Below, one piece after another: positions 1 through 13,414 of a DNA stretch of 64,000 bases. The notes beneath the pieces are model-generated. The model searched no databases, was not told the origin of the DNA, and worked only from the letters and a program-made list of their open reading frames with translations. The position numbers and the translations under genes are program-made. Source of the stretch: Tetrahymena elliotti 4EA (taxonomy: Eukaryota; Ciliophora; Oligohymenophorea; Hymenostomatida; Tetrahymenidae); contig JH720322.1 in assembly GCA_000231825.2 (NCBI GenBank), positions 558,001-622,000 of the forward strand, written 5' to 3'. The stretch's first letter is position 1; every line of letters begins with the position of its first letter.

Positions 1-1271
1 ATATGTTAAATACACATGCGTTAATATTTATATAAACCAAAGCGAGTGATTGTTAGTAAATCCTTGATTATATGAATCTACTTTTAGAAAATGACACGAC
101 CATTAACTGAATAGTGGCCAATACGCTCAAAAACTCTACGAATGAATATTCCTTTACCTTTTTCAAACTCAACACGCTTTTATAATTTGAAAACAGTATC
201 ACTGATCTTAGCTTTATCATCAATTTATTGAATTTATCTCTCAACATTATCTGCTGCCTTGTCTAGAGTATCTTAATCTATTTCATCAATGTTCAAACCT
301 TTCCAAAGTTCTACTCTTTTGTCAAGATTTTCTTTAATTTCATCATAATTTATTACATTAATAACGTTTAATTATCCTGTTTCTAAAATATGCTTTTACT
401 TGAAAATTTTAGACTCAAAAATCTCCTCCCAATCAATACGATCTTCTTAGCTAAATATAAGCATTCTTTCTACCATAGTCCTTAATTCTTAACTGTAAGG
501 TGGTTCACTAGGGCATTTTACTGGATTCTTTTGCATTTCGGCTATCAACTTATTCTAATTAGTTTCTGTATAAGGAAATTTATTATAAAGAATCCAGTAA
601 AGTGTAGCTCCTAAAGAATAAATATCACACTTATGATTGTACTTTTAAAGTAGAACTTATGGAGCTAAAGTTGCTGGAGTACCATAACAATCTGTGATAT
701 TTTAACTTTTTGTCTATTTAGCAAACCCAAAATCAGCAACCTTCCAAATATCATTTTTTACAAGAATATTTTATGGTTTTATATCTCTATGGATTATATC
801 TTTTTTTCTCAAATATTTAAAAGCTTCTATAACTTAACTAAAGTAAAATCTTATTTCTAGCTCAGTCAATTTTTTAGGATTATTAGATTTTCTTTTAAAA
901 AATTACTCTAAATCTCCATGCTAGCAAAATTCCATGACCATATAAATATTATCTTTGTGCTTTTTAACATCTATTAATTGTACTATATTAGGATGATCAA
1001 GCTACTATAATGTTATAATTTCTTAACGAACTGTGTCTAATTCAATATTTTCCGAAATTGTTTTTAAACCTTCTTTTATAAAAACTAGTTTAATGGCTAC
1101 ATATTCATCTTTGAGAGTTTATCCTTATAGAGGGACTTCCAATCCCTTATAAACTTCACCAAAACCTCCTTCACCTAATTTGCTACCCTCATTATACATC
1201 CACTTTCCAATCACAAAATATCTCTTTTAATTTATCCTTAGGACTTTTAAATTCTTTTCTTTTGAAGTCAT
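1..1271 (-). CDS. Ser/Thr protein kinase, C-terminus cut by window edge
   Basis: Phosphorylates Ser/Thr of unknown substrates. The start is the ATG at 1271-1269, and the frame stays open with no TGA to base 1, giving 423 codons without an intron. The glycine loop GEGGFGEVYKG (about residue 27), the VAIK lysine, the catalytic loop HRDIKPQNILV (about 159) and DFGFAK are all intact. The usual APE is APQ in GTPATLAPQ, an ending common in ciliate kinases of the ULK/ATG1-like type. The kinase fold ends near residue 285. A charged, probably helical tail follows and runs off the window. The Lys-rich style of the lobe suggests ULK/ATG1-like or another CAMK-type kinase, but the subfamily is inference. 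It is divergent with the DENN gene across about 1 kb of AT-rich DNA. Confidence 0.9.
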
Positions 1272-2279
1272 TTGTTAGAAATCTGATAGTCTTTGTTTGC
1301 TAAGTTTGTTTAAAATAAAAATTGATTAAAGTTTTGCTTTTCTTTTTAAAAACCTTATTTATCACTATCTAAAATAAGAATTAATTACATGAATTAAATT
1401 TCTTAATTTATTTTATTTACAGCAAATAAGGGCAAGTAAGAGTAAAAATATTGTCTTTTGAAAAATTAGATTTTCTTTTCTGAAATAAAAAAAGCTTATT
1501 ATTAAATTGCTTTTTATCATAAATAAAATACAAATTGTACCCTATAATAAATTATAGAAACTCAATCCTACTTTATAGGCATTAAAATAGAATTTTTTAT
1601 TAAAAAACTTTAAAATTTTTAAACAGCTTAAATAGTTTTTAAAATCATTTCATTTTAGGTTTTCTAATCATTTAAATAAAATAAATTAAAAAAGCCTAAT
1701 TTTTATGTTAATAACTTTTAGCAAAAAAATGTTTAAAATGATAGATTTTTTTTTTAAAGTAGAAAATAAAAAAAATAATTAACTAAATTCATTTAGTACA
1801 ATCCATTTTAACAGTCACTATTTTATTTGCATGAAATAAGGATAGATAGATTATTTAAAATATCAAAAAAAAATTTTTAATTATGCCATTAAATATTTTC
1901 ACTGACCAAAATACATTATTTTTAAATTAAGATTAAAAATTTGAAAATAAAATATTTATTAACTTGTTAACAGATCATAAATTTTTGATCAATATAAAAA
2001 TACAATTTATAAAGTAATAAATAGTATGTATTATTTGTATTAACAGTAAAAAAAATGTTGAAAAGATTGCTCATATTAAAGATCAAATTAAATAGTCGAT
2101 TTATTTAATATTTTTTTGTCATAATTTTTTTATATTTTTTGATTTTAGATTTTTAAAAAAGAAAATTTAATTGATATTGATTGATAAGAAATAATAAATA
2201 AAGGAGTTTATCTATACTAATAAATAAAAATAATTAACAATTAAATAATACTTATCTCTTTATTGTTACTATTATCAAA
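1272..2279. other. AT-rich intergenic region between divergent genes
   Basis: About 1 kb of almost pure A/T with many short A and T runs. It lies between the starts of the kinase (minus) and the DENN gene (plus), so it should hold both promoters. I see no RNA gene and no convincing specific promoter element. Confidence 0.6.
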
Positions 2280-5200
2280 ATGAATGAAAATTTGGAAAAG
2301 TATTCTTAAAACTATCTTCATAATAGATAGTAGAATTAATATGAAAATAATTATTCTTAATAATCTTAGCAACATAGATAATATAGCTAGCCTATTGAAC
2401 AATCTCGCCATTAAAATAACAAGGAGTAATATGATATTAAGTAGATATAATACATGCTTTAGCAAAGTTAAGAACATAACGAAAATCTCAAAAATATAAT
2501 TGATGATCTAAAAAAACAAATTAGAGAGTATAAGCATAAGTTTGAATAGTCAAGCAAGGAGAATGAATAATTAAAATCATAAAATAAACTTTAAAATGAG
2601 AAAAATGAAATTTATATTATGAGGATTAATACTTTCGAATAAAGTGAGTAGAATTTAAAATAAAAAGTATCTGATCTTAGTAGCAAATATGAATACTTAA
2701 AAGGTAAGTATTAGGAAATTTCCAAAAAATGTAAATGGCTAGAAACATAAAATTAATCTTTGCAATAATATAAAAAAGAAAGTGATTAAAATCTTTATAA
2801 ACCAGAAAATAGAGTTTAAACTAATCCTGGTAATGACGAATCTCCAAATAATCTATAATCTGTTAGTCAAGGTGTAAACTCAAGATAGTAAATTGCTCAA
2901 TAAAATAAGAGTAGTTTAAAAAAAATAAGCTCTATTGATTTAGGAAGTCAAGGAGGAAGTATACAGGATATTGATAAATATGCTTTCTAAATACTTAAAT
3001 AGTAGCAAAATCATTCATAAAATAGTTTAACCCCATAAAATTAAAACACTAAATAGGTTTATCCTAGAGATGCAGAATAAAATAAATTATAAAATAACTT
3101 TAATTCTTATACATAGATTAATGACAATAAAGTGTTAGCGCAAGAAAGCAGTTTAAATAAATTACCAGTATAAAGTCCAAGATCATACTCATAAATTGAA
3201 GGAAATAATTAAAATAATGTAGTAAATGGTGTTCAAATGCTAAAAAATAACTATATAAATCAAATGCAATCAGTAAACAATAACTAAACACCAATAAGAA
3301 ACAGTACTTCAGTTCCAGCTCTATTTAGAACAGCTAAAACAGAATCATAGCATGCTGAGAATATAAATGATATGAAAACATCACCTATCAATCTTTAAAA
3401 AAAAAATAATGAAATTCTACCAAGCAATTATCAGACTAATTAAGTATAAAAGGGTTATTCTGATAATAAATAGCCTTAAAATAAAAGCTTATTATTTCCT
3501 TAACAAAATAATAGCAGTATTTATTAATAAGAAGATGCTTATGCTTCTCTAAATAAATATTAAAATACTGGTGCATTAGACAATCCTAATGAGCAATCTA
3601 ATCAAAAGCTAGTAGAAGCTAATTACCAAACTAATATTCATTAAAAACCTCCTATCATTAAAAAGATGGACTTAGTTCATAATTAATCTTAATTCGATTA
3701 ACAGAGATAAAATGATATATGTGTAGCTTATGGAAGAATAAATTCTCATAGAGCTACTGCTGATAATTTAACACCTACAAATAGCTCAAATTAAAATTTA
3801 AATACATTTGAAAGTTAAGCTTATCAAACTAAAAATATGTAATAAATTGTAGCTGCCATACCTCAAGTATCTAATTAATCTGTTACTTACTTAGGTGATC
3901 AAAGTACTTTGAGTAATTCTTTAGGCTAAGGTAGTTAATAGTATATGTCTTAATCATCTAAAAACTCTTTTTAGTAGTAAAATACTCTAGCTTCAAGTTA
4001 AGGTCCTAATGGTAATAAAAGTATTTAATAAAATAATTTAAGCATTGGTTCATATTATCCTTCTAACCCTTCTTCTTATGATATCTCATATAGTGAAAGT
4101 AATTTTACAAGTAATTAAAATTATTAATCAGGAAACAAAGATATGTATTCATCTTTAAATAGCAGAAATTTATAAAATAAAAGTTAATTGAATGATGCTC
4201 ATATGTACAGTACAAATCCTGTACAAACCACTGATTATAATTCTACTAACTAATACTAATAAAATAGGAACATCTAAATTTCTTAATTTAACAAAAATAC
4301 TCAGTAAAATAATTCATCCTCAAAACTTTAATCGAGTAACAATGGATATAAAGCACAATCTGTGACGGAATTTAATCATTAACTTCCAAAATATATTTAA
4401 GGAGATTACGAAAAATCTAATCCTTAATCAGAAACTAAAATAGATAGTGAAATACATACCCCTCAAAAGCCTAATATTTTTTAGAGTAAAAGCGTATTCA
4501 ATAATAATTAAATTTCAACATTTTAATCGGCTAATGTTAACTAAAGCAGTGTGATCAAAGAAAATGACTTTGCAGAACATCTCATCAGTAATTTTTTAAT
4601 TTTTAAAGATTTTTTTTTAAATAGATTTAAAAAATATTAAATCGACAAAAAACTTTAATTCTGAAAACTATTAAAATAGATTCACCAAAAATTAATGTTT
4701 TTTTGTTGAAAAATAAGTAGTTATTAATTTAAAAAACAATCAAATATTTAATCAATCTAGAAAGGTTTTTTTATCTTTTAAAATCAATCTAAAAATCTTT
4801 ATGATAGTTTTAATATATCATAATATAAATAAAATTTAATTAAAATTAGAAAAGCTGATAGATTGATGAATAATTTTTTAAATTTTATCACAAAAAATTT
4901 TTTTCTTAATTGGATGAAATCAAAAATATTGTTATTCATTATTTTTGTTTTTATTCAATAAAAGGTAATGAAGCAATATAAATAAAGAAAAGAAGTTAAG
5001 TTTTGCATGCTTCTAGAAGAGATCCTAATACTAATGGCTAGTACTCACCTACTTCTTCTAGCAATTAAAAATTATCATAATATGAAGAGTAATTTTAAAA
5101 TTGATTTTTTTAATCGCAATCTTCGAATAATTTTATATTTTTAGTAAATAGCTTATGAAGGCTTTATTTGGAAATGATAATACTGCTAAAGAGTCAGGAA

Positions 5201-7477
5201 TTCCTTTGACATACTCTAAAAATTAAGGTATTTTAAATTTAAATTAAATTTATAATTAATGTTTTTTCTTTACAGATAAGATGTTTGAGTTATCATAGAG
5301 GGTTGAAAATGAGTTTGATTTGAATAAATAAAATGACAGAGTAGTTCCTTCTCTTAACCCAAATTTTCCTTAAAATAATAACAGTTTAAGCAACAGTAGC
5401 AATAATTCTTATAATCAATCCTAAATAGAAAAAAGATCTTAGTCTATTAAAAATATAGCTTCTAATTAACTTATTGATGCAGATAGCATGAGTAATCTAG
5501 ATAGTACAAATGACAATCGCTAAAAACTTAGAACTTCAGAGAGAAATAATAATAATTTAAAGACAATTTAGATTTCACCATTTGGATAATCTTCTATTGC
5601 AAATATAGGGCAGAAGCCTTAAAAGATGGCTAAACTAATAGAAAATTTCATAGTTATATCTGCAAACTAAGAAAAAACTAGATAGCTATCAAAATAGAAT
5701 GTCTTTAAGTAAAATTATATTTGGTTTTTTGTAAATAAATAATTAATTATATTTTAAAATAATTTTAAATAAATAGCGTTGATTAGGAAATCATATTTAG
5801 GGCAGCTGAACCGAAGAATGAAATGGAAAATGAACAACATAAAGTTATTTCAAAGTTTTGTTTCCCACAAGGAGTCGAAGTGCATAAATATAAAAGAGAA
5901 AATTTCAGTTCAGATATTTAGAAGTAAAATTGAAGTTTAGTTTGAATAAAAATTTTTAAATTATTAATTCATAGGATGATAAATACTCATAAGGAGCTTC
6001 AGTCAAAAGAATATTTTGTTTTCCCTATCAAATCAGCAGAATCTTTTGAAAAGAAAGCTAATAATTAATTATAGACTGCTTTAGATTAATAGGAAGGAAT
6101 AGATGATATTATGAACCCTAACAAATTTTTATATTGTGTATGTATAATTGCTAGAGATTACATAGATCCTATTAGTGCTTAATAAAGAATGTTTAAAAGT
6201 GAAAATAATAATTAAACTCAACATTACTATCAAGTTTCTAGCATATACTGCATAATTACAAAATACCCTTTCTTCAATTTCTTTTTTGAATTGATTTTAT
6301 AATTTATAAGTAAATTTTATTTTATTTTTTACCAATTAATTAATCTTTTAAACAATTTAAAATCTAATTAGATAAAATGAACATAAATAAAAAAAATCAT
6401 CTGACAGAATTTTAACCTAAAAATATGTTGCCATCTGCTTCAGATTTCCAGCAAATAGATCTTTCTTCTTTTAAAGTAAGATTGAAAATTGATTAAATAA
6501 CATTAAGTATATTTTCAATTATTGTTAAAAGAAACATGTCAATTAAGGAGTCTTGAAAATAATTCAATCTTGCATTAAAGGTGAAATAGGAATAGATTTT
6601 AATATTGTGCATAAGTTTAGTCTAGGATAAGAGTTATTATCACTCAATATTCCATAGAAAGACTACTGCTATCTTTTAGAAGCAAAATGGGGAGTTATGT
6701 AAACACTTACAATTATGAATGTCTATGAATTCTTATACATTTTGTTCTCAATGCTGTTAGAAGAAAGTTTGGTTTTTCTCTCAAAAAATCCTTCTACTCT
6801 TTCTTAAACAATGTAAAATTAACTATTCTTTAATATTTATTAATAAAATAAAAATAATATTAATAGGATGATGTTTTTGTCTGCATTAAAACCATTTAAA
6901 TGGCCTCATCCTTTTGTTATGTTTTTATCAAATGATCTCATGCATATGTTTGATTCCCCTTTCCCACTTGTAATAGGAATAAATAAATCTTATGATTTTA
7001 TAAAAGATAATAAATTATACAAAACCCACTCTCATTGTATATTTGTTAATCTAGATGAATTTGGTATCAGTGAGAAAAAAGAGTCTATTTATTAAAGCAG
7101 CACTTATTCATCTTTGACATCAAAGATAAAAGGTGATTACGAACAACTCAAACAACTATTTAATAAAAAAGATGCTTACAATGATTTTTCTCAGTAGTTA
7201 TTTGATATAAGTAATACTATTTATGATAAAATCAGAAAATTCTTTAAAGATACATTACACAAAATTCTTCCATCTAAACCTATCTTAGATTCAAAAAATC
7301 ATGTAAAAATTATTTAAAGGTACTAATAAGTTTTTAAATTTTATTTTTTTTAAGTTGGACTATGATCTCATGAAAACAGCTATATAAAAGAATTGTAGTT
7401 AAGGAGATTAATTCATAGAAAAATTTATTTAATCTCAAATTTTTAGCTATTACATGGAAGAACATTATAATCTCTGA
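2280..7477 (+). CDS. DENN-domain protein with Q-rich coiled-coil N-terminus
   Basis: DENN proteins are usually Rab exchange factors in membrane traffic. I infer one gene with nine introns: 4588-4964, 5089-5144, 5228-5275, 5709-5776, 5924-5974, 6310-6371, 6476-6531, 6813-6866 and 7303-7354. The exons sum to 4374 nt, or 1457 aa. Residues 1-60 are Q/N-rich, 60-175 look coiled-coil, and about 180-950 are a Ser/Asn/Gln-rich linker. The C-terminal third holds uDENN (ISKFCFPQG near 1008, CIITKYPFF), the DENN core (SLVFLSKNPSTLSQ, then LKPFKWPHPFV near 1283) and a dDENN-like end. The 377-nt first intron is the weak point. Without it an N-terminal protein would end at the TGA at 4662-4664 after a poor F/K-rich stretch, and the DENN part would have no in-frame ATG before 5155. 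All phases agree with a single gene. Confidence 0.72.
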
Positions 7478-7994
7478 ATGTAGAATATATTTTTAAACAA
7501 ATTTAAAAAAGGAATTCAAAAATAATAATTCAAAATAAATAATTAATTAACCTAAACTATATAAACAAATTTACTTGTATATATATATTTTTATATTTAA
7601 TATAATCTATTATTTTCAATTTATATAATTTAATTTAATTTTAGTTCAATCTAATAATAGCTGTTTCTTATGTTAACTAGATAAATAAACAATCCCTTTA
7701 AATCTAATTTTATATCTCACAACCAGGATTCATTAAAATCTTTAAAAAATTCAATAAAATTACAATAAGGAAATTTTTTAAAGAAATAAACTCAAATATT
7801 ATTATTTTTATAATTTTATATTATATTTTTATTTAGTTTGTATTTTTTTTAAAAGTTAAAATTATTTATTATTTGTATTGATTTTGATTAGTAGATTTAC
7901 AGGTTATTATTTTTTTGAGAGTTTAAATTTAAGTTTCATGATTTTAAAAGTATGTATTTAGAAATATTTTAAGTTTGATGATTAAAACGATTGT
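7478..7994. other. AT-rich gap between convergent genes
   Basis: Lies between the 3' ends of the DENN gene (plus) and the Q-rich gene (minus). Only A/T-rich sequence with T and A runs is visible. It presumably contains both 3' UTRs; no RNA gene is seen. Confidence 0.55.
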
Positions 7995-10900
7995 TCATTA
8001 ATAGTATTCGACATAGTTACAATTTTTGAGAAGGATTTTGTTTTTATTATTCTTTTAAATAAAATTGTTATAAGTAATTCTATTAAAAAGTCCAACTTCC
8101 TTATGCATTTAAATTTATTCACTAGTCTTAAAAATTTTACTGATTTAAGCTCTAGAAAGTTTAGCTCTTTTTGGGTAATTATTTGAACTGTTTCCATTTT
8201 CTTAAGCTTAAGATTAAGATCTATGTCTTTTTATTGCATCTAAAGACTTAGATTAATTAATTTGTTAATTAATCATATTCATTTTAGCTAAGTAATCTCT
8301 ATCTTTCTTTTAATTTGAGTCTATTTTTTTTAAGTTTTGCAAAATCCTTTGCTGTGTTTCTTAAATACTTTGTTATGTATTAAAGAGTTCTACTTAATTA
8401 TTTTTTAGAGTACACACTTTTATGGGTGAATTTCTAACTGAACTAGATAACTTTTAACTTATTTAATTTTTATTTTACTTACTGTTTATATTTTAATGTT
8501 AAATCCTTTAGGTTGCAGTGCTTGCTTATGTATTCTCTAATTCTTCAGTTTCAGTAACAAAGTTATTTTGTAAACATAAAAGTTTATCAATATTTTAAGT
8601 GTATACTTGTTGCTAAGTTAAATATTGGTGATTTATTTCATTTGATGTAAAAGTATTGTTTTCTTAATTATTTTAATTTATATTTGAGCATTCTTGAAGC
8701 TATTAGTTTAGAGGTGTATTTTCTGATTAACTTGAGTTTCCAATTTCTGCTTCAAATTAAGAAAAAGGAATCTGAGATAGTCTGATGTAATTAGATTATT
8801 AATTGCTTAATTGCTAAAATTATAAATTTGTTTCAGGTTTTTAATTTTAAATTCCATTTTCTATTTTAATTTGAGACTAGTTTTAATTATTTTGCTATTA
8901 TATGATCTCCTCATTATTTATTTTTATTTAGTAAGAAATATTCTACTCGTTGTTTTATTGGTTTTTAATTTAATCAACTTATTATCTAGGTGAAACAGTT
9001 TTGTTAAAGTTATCTTTTAAGATAGTTTATTTAATTCTATTTTCACAGCTTGTTCGAGTTTATCTGGAAGTAAAATTAGTTTATGTTGAGAATTAATTAT
9101 ATTTTTGATCATATTCTTTACTGTTTAGTTGGAGAGCTTCTTCTATTTTATCATTGAACTGTTTAGCTGTTTTCATAGAATTATATAAAATCATGCTTTC
9201 TTTTTACCTTTATGGGTTTTATTTCTATTTAAAATTATTAACTATTTGTTGATTTAGTAAAAATTTATCTGCTTCTTTCATTGTGTAATGAGAATAATAA
9301 TTACTATCTTGACTTTGTTTATTTTAGCTTTTATTTTCAGAGTTTTTGAGACTCTATCTAGATTTCTTTTTGAATGAACATTTATAAACTGGCAAAGAAG
9401 CAATATATTGCAAATTATTTTATAGGTTTGGATTATAGAACTATTATTAAGTATGTAAATAAACTGAATGCTAGGAAGATTTCCTTCTTTAATTAGTGCT
9501 ATTCTATTGTTAGTTAGTATGATTAGGTACAGAAAGATGCTTTTCAGTTTACTTTTACCCAACATGAGCGCTTTAACTTCGAGTTACAATTTTATTACTG
9601 AAAGGATATTTTGAATTCAATTAATCTATATAGTTACTTGCAGTCATTTATGAACCTTCATTTAAACTCTCTTCATTTGTGTTTTAAGAATTTCTATTTC
9701 TAGCAGGCATAGTTAAATTCTTTTGCTAGTAAATAGTGCTATGAGGAGAAAGCAAAGACTTGGACACATTATTTTGTTCTGATTTTGGAGATTTCACTTA
9801 AAAGAGTTCATACATATTATTTATGTCAACTACATTTGTCTTTATTGTATTTTAACTGCTTCCTAAAACCATCATACTTCTATAATTATCAAGGTCTTTT
9901 TAAAAAATAACTTCACTATCCCTTTCAGATATGGTAGAAAGCTTTTAATTTTTTAAGAAATTATCTAAATGATTTTAATAATAATCCTAATTAAAAAGTT
10001 TTATTTGGTTGTTTTCATGTATTTATGTAGCTGTAGACTTATAAGAATCGATGTTTTCTGATACAGTTAAAGGACTCATCTGATTAATATTTGTATGAGA
10101 ACTTTAGCTATCTTAATCAAGATATTAAGTAGAATCATCTTTGGCACTTTCAGTTGTTTACTAATGATTGAATTTATTATTTGTTTATGGATATTATTCA
10201 AATTAAGATATTTAAGGATTCCTCGTGTTTAGATGATTGAGTTATTTTACAGGGGAAATGAAGATTTAGTCACTAAAAGGTGAATTATTTCTATAACTTT
10301 AAAGTAATGTTTAGTTAGAATTGTTATTATCATAGTGAGCCCTTCCATTTTAAACAGCTGATGAATTCAATGTACAATCTAAATAAAATAGTGAAATAAA
10401 TAAATTTAAAATATTTTCATAATAAAACTAAATATTTCTTTCAATAATAATGTAGATAAATTACTTCTTTTAGGAGATTATTAGTTATTCAACTGCATTT
10501 TTTATCCAGATAAAAACTTATGGTAAGCAGCAAAGTCAATGTTTGCTTTTACCTAATCCTCTTAATCCACCAAGTTTTACTCTTTTTAAATTATTTATTG
10601 TATTTGCTTTTATTTTTTCCTCAGATCTTCTCTCATAGACTAGATTCTCTTAGTGTTTTAATTAACTGCAAGATTATTTTTTATGTATAAAAATTCATTG
10701 ATGCTTCTAATTTCATTGAGGTCGTTGTAATAAAAGTCATTTTTAAGAATTTTTTTCATATTTCTTTCACTTAATTCATTTATTTTTCCTCTTTTTACCA
10801 TAATTTATTCCAATCTATTTAAGCCTTTTCCTAATTCTTTCTCTATTTTATTTTGATTATGACCTTATTCTTTAATATCTGAAGGCACTTGAGCAATCTA

Positions 10901-11050
10901 AGCTATATCGCATGGCCTTACCCCAGATCTCATTATTTTTGCACTTAATGACCTTCCTATAGCAAACTTATGACTAACAGATTCCTTGAATTAATCAGGA
11001 GCTTCTCTTGCCATCTAATTTAAGTCTTAATAAGATGTTCCTGAGCTCAT
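7995..11050 (-). CDS. Large Q/N/S-rich protein of unknown function
   Basis: Not recognised. The start is the ATG at 11050-11048 and the stop the TGA at 7997-7995. Two introns (10493-10552 and 10379-10464 on the plus strand) give 969 aa exactly in frame. The first 160 or so residues are a compact basic segment with MAREAPDQFKES, KFAIGRSLSAKIMRSGVRP, and two helical stretches rich in Lys/Glu. The codon choice there looks more constrained than elsewhere. The rest is Gln/Asn/Ser-rich and probably disordered, with a basic end (QISKIFKTSEQIQMHKEVG). The N-terminal part may be a real domain and the tail a scaffold, but no function can be named. It shares a bidirectional spacer with the Pro/His-rich gene. 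Confidence 0.8.
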
Positions 11051-11983
11051 TTATAACTTTAATCAAAAGACTTTAATTATGTTGATATCACCTCCTTTAT
11101 TAAAAAACAAATCTTTTATGTGAATTATCTTTACTATTAACTATTTTGGAAAATTGTTAATCAAAATACTACTTACAGATTATTAACCACAATTTGCCAA
11201 ATTTTATTCATATAATTTTTACTTCACAAAATTAATTAATTAACAAACTAATCCATCCATAAAAACCAATAAATACTAGATTAGTTTCCTTTTTTTTTAG
11301 TTTAACCTAACTAATTATTAATAATTCCATAAATAAAAATAAAGGTGGTTGGCAAGGCTTAATGATAAAATTATTAATTAATTAGTAAAAATATACTAAA
11401 ATAAATAATTCTTCTTAATATTCTCATTTCATAGTTATTTTTCAAAAAAATAATCAACACTAATTCTTTTTAGTAAAAAGCGAAAAATTGTATGAATTTC
11501 TGAAATAAATTCTAAATTTAAATCATTTTCTTGTAGAAAAATTATAAAAAATGCAAATATTTTCTTTTGGTTGCATCAAATATTTATGAGATATAATATT
11601 TTTATCTCTAAAATTGAATTATTCTGAATAATCTTAGTTAGGAATTAGTTCCCTATCACAATTATGCAAAATTCATTTTTATCTAAATTAAAAAAAAAAG
11701 ATGAGTAAATTGAATTAAAACTAATAAAAATATTGATATATATTGTGTTTCTTCAATCAGTATTTTGTTTTCTAATTCAAAAAATATAATTATCATTTGA
11801 TGATTTATTTTAAAATTTTCTAAAGATGAAATAATTTATAAATATTCTCACTTAATCATTCATAAGTATTATTATAAATACCATAATAATAACACTGAAA
11901 ATCATTAAATTTTATATAATTTATTAACTTCACAAAAAATTTATTCTTCTAAGTTTTAAAGAGATTTAAGGCAAAAAAAAATA
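11051..11983. other. AT-rich divergent spacer
   Basis: Lies between two divergent starts (minus-strand gene ending its 5' side at 11050, plus-strand gene at 11984). It should carry both promoters. Only AT-rich sequence is visible. Confidence 0.55.
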
Positions 11984-13414
11984 ATGAGTCAGAATAATAA
12001 ACTTGCTGAATAATAGCCTTAATAATACTAATTATATGAGAACAGACAAATACCAAATTATTATGGTCATCCAAATTAACCTCCTTAGATGCCATATTAG
12101 TACCCTCCTCCCCCCTATAAATACAGATAAAATTACCACTAACCCTTACCTAGCGCTTAATATTATAATTAAAGAGACTACTATAGCCCTTACTCATATC
12201 GACATGATCAGCCTTACTATTAGCAACAGCATCATCATTACAATTATATTCCTCCAAAACATTTACCTCCACCTCCACCTCCATATCCACATCCTCATCA
12301 CCACCTCCATCATCATCATTATCCTCCTCCTCCCCCTGCTCCACATCCTAATTAATATCATAACCATATTATCCCACCTTACAACTACTACAGATATGAA
12401 TAATAATTTGAAGAATATCCAAATTAAGTAGAAAATTTACCATACAGAGAAACATTTAGAGCTCCCTTATAAAAACCTCTCAAAATAAAAGTTGAAGATA
12501 TTCAATTAAAATAAGAAAAAGAAGCTTTTTAACCTAAAATAGAGGTTAATTAAAAAAATTCGACTTAAAATCATTATTAAAAAATAGATGAAAGAGAATA
12601 AAAATTAACTTTTAAAATAAAAAGTGAATAGGATGATCAATAACACAATTAAAATAATTAAAATGAAGAAATTTTATCTTCGAAATAGGTAATATCATCT
12701 GCTGAAATAATTTAAAATGACAATATTAGTGATTAAAAATAATAAAAAAGTATTACCACAGAAAATATCAATGATCAAAATACTTAAATACTCATAAAAA
12801 TAGAGCAATAATAGCTCTAGAAAGATTGTTTTTAAATGAAGAATTTACAGGAAAAAAAAGAATATGTTGAATAATCCAGCCATGAAAAAGAAGATTAAGA
12901 AGATTTTGATAAGGAATCAAATGTTTATTTAGAAAATGAAATAGATGATCAGAATAATAGTTAAGAAAATTAATCTTAATTAGATTAAAGTAAAGAAATT
13001 GATAAGCAAGCTGATAAAGAAGAAAAAAGTACTAATAAAAAATAGAGAAAGAGAAAAGAATTTAAGCCTTACAAAAATTAAAAACTTAAAACACTTAATG
13101 AGGTGGATTAAAGAAGGCACTTGATTCTTGCTTAAGAAACTAAAAATGTTTCTAAAAATATATGTTTAAGGCTCTCTAAATTTGCCACAGCAGAGAGAGT
13201 AAAATTTAATTCAATCTCTAAACTCAGAGAGTACCTTCTCAAGAATAAAGATAAATAAGATATTCAAAAAATGATAGATTACCTTTAGTATGAATTCCTA
13301 ATTGATATAGCTCACTAAACAAGAAACAAAATGAAAATAATTTATGTCAAATATCGTTTAAAGTTCATTAATGGTTTAAAAGATTTAGATAATTTTAAGT
13401 AGCTTAAATTCTGA
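11984..13414 (+). CDS. Pro/Tyr/His/Gln-rich protein, function unknown
   Basis: Intronless, 476 aa, from the ATG at 11984 to the TGA at 13412. Residues 1-145 are low complexity: Pro, Tyr, Gln and His tracts such as PPKHLPPPPPPYPHPHHH and HHHHYPPPPPAPHP. The base composition is C-rich there, unlike the surroundings, because the codons are CCT, CAT and TAC. Residues about 150-365 are highly charged (Glu, Lys, Asp, Gln) and probably disordered or coiled. The last 110 residues, from about RRHLILAQETKNVSKNI, look folded and basic, with an Ile/Leu/Tyr pattern ending KFINGLKDLDNFKQLKF. I do not recognise this tail. The layout (Pro-rich head, acidic linker, basic tail) resembles nuclear RNA or transcription scaffolds, but that is only a guess. 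Confidence 0.8.

Noticed and set aside
4600..4664. Stand-alone Q-rich gene ending at the TGA at 4662
   Set aside because: The last codons read as an F/K-rich AT stretch and a good GTAATT donor at 4588 precedes them; phase to the DENN exons fits.
12150..12344. Minus-strand frame rich in Glu, Asp, Val
   Set aside because: It is the antisense of the Pro/His tract of the plus-strand gene.
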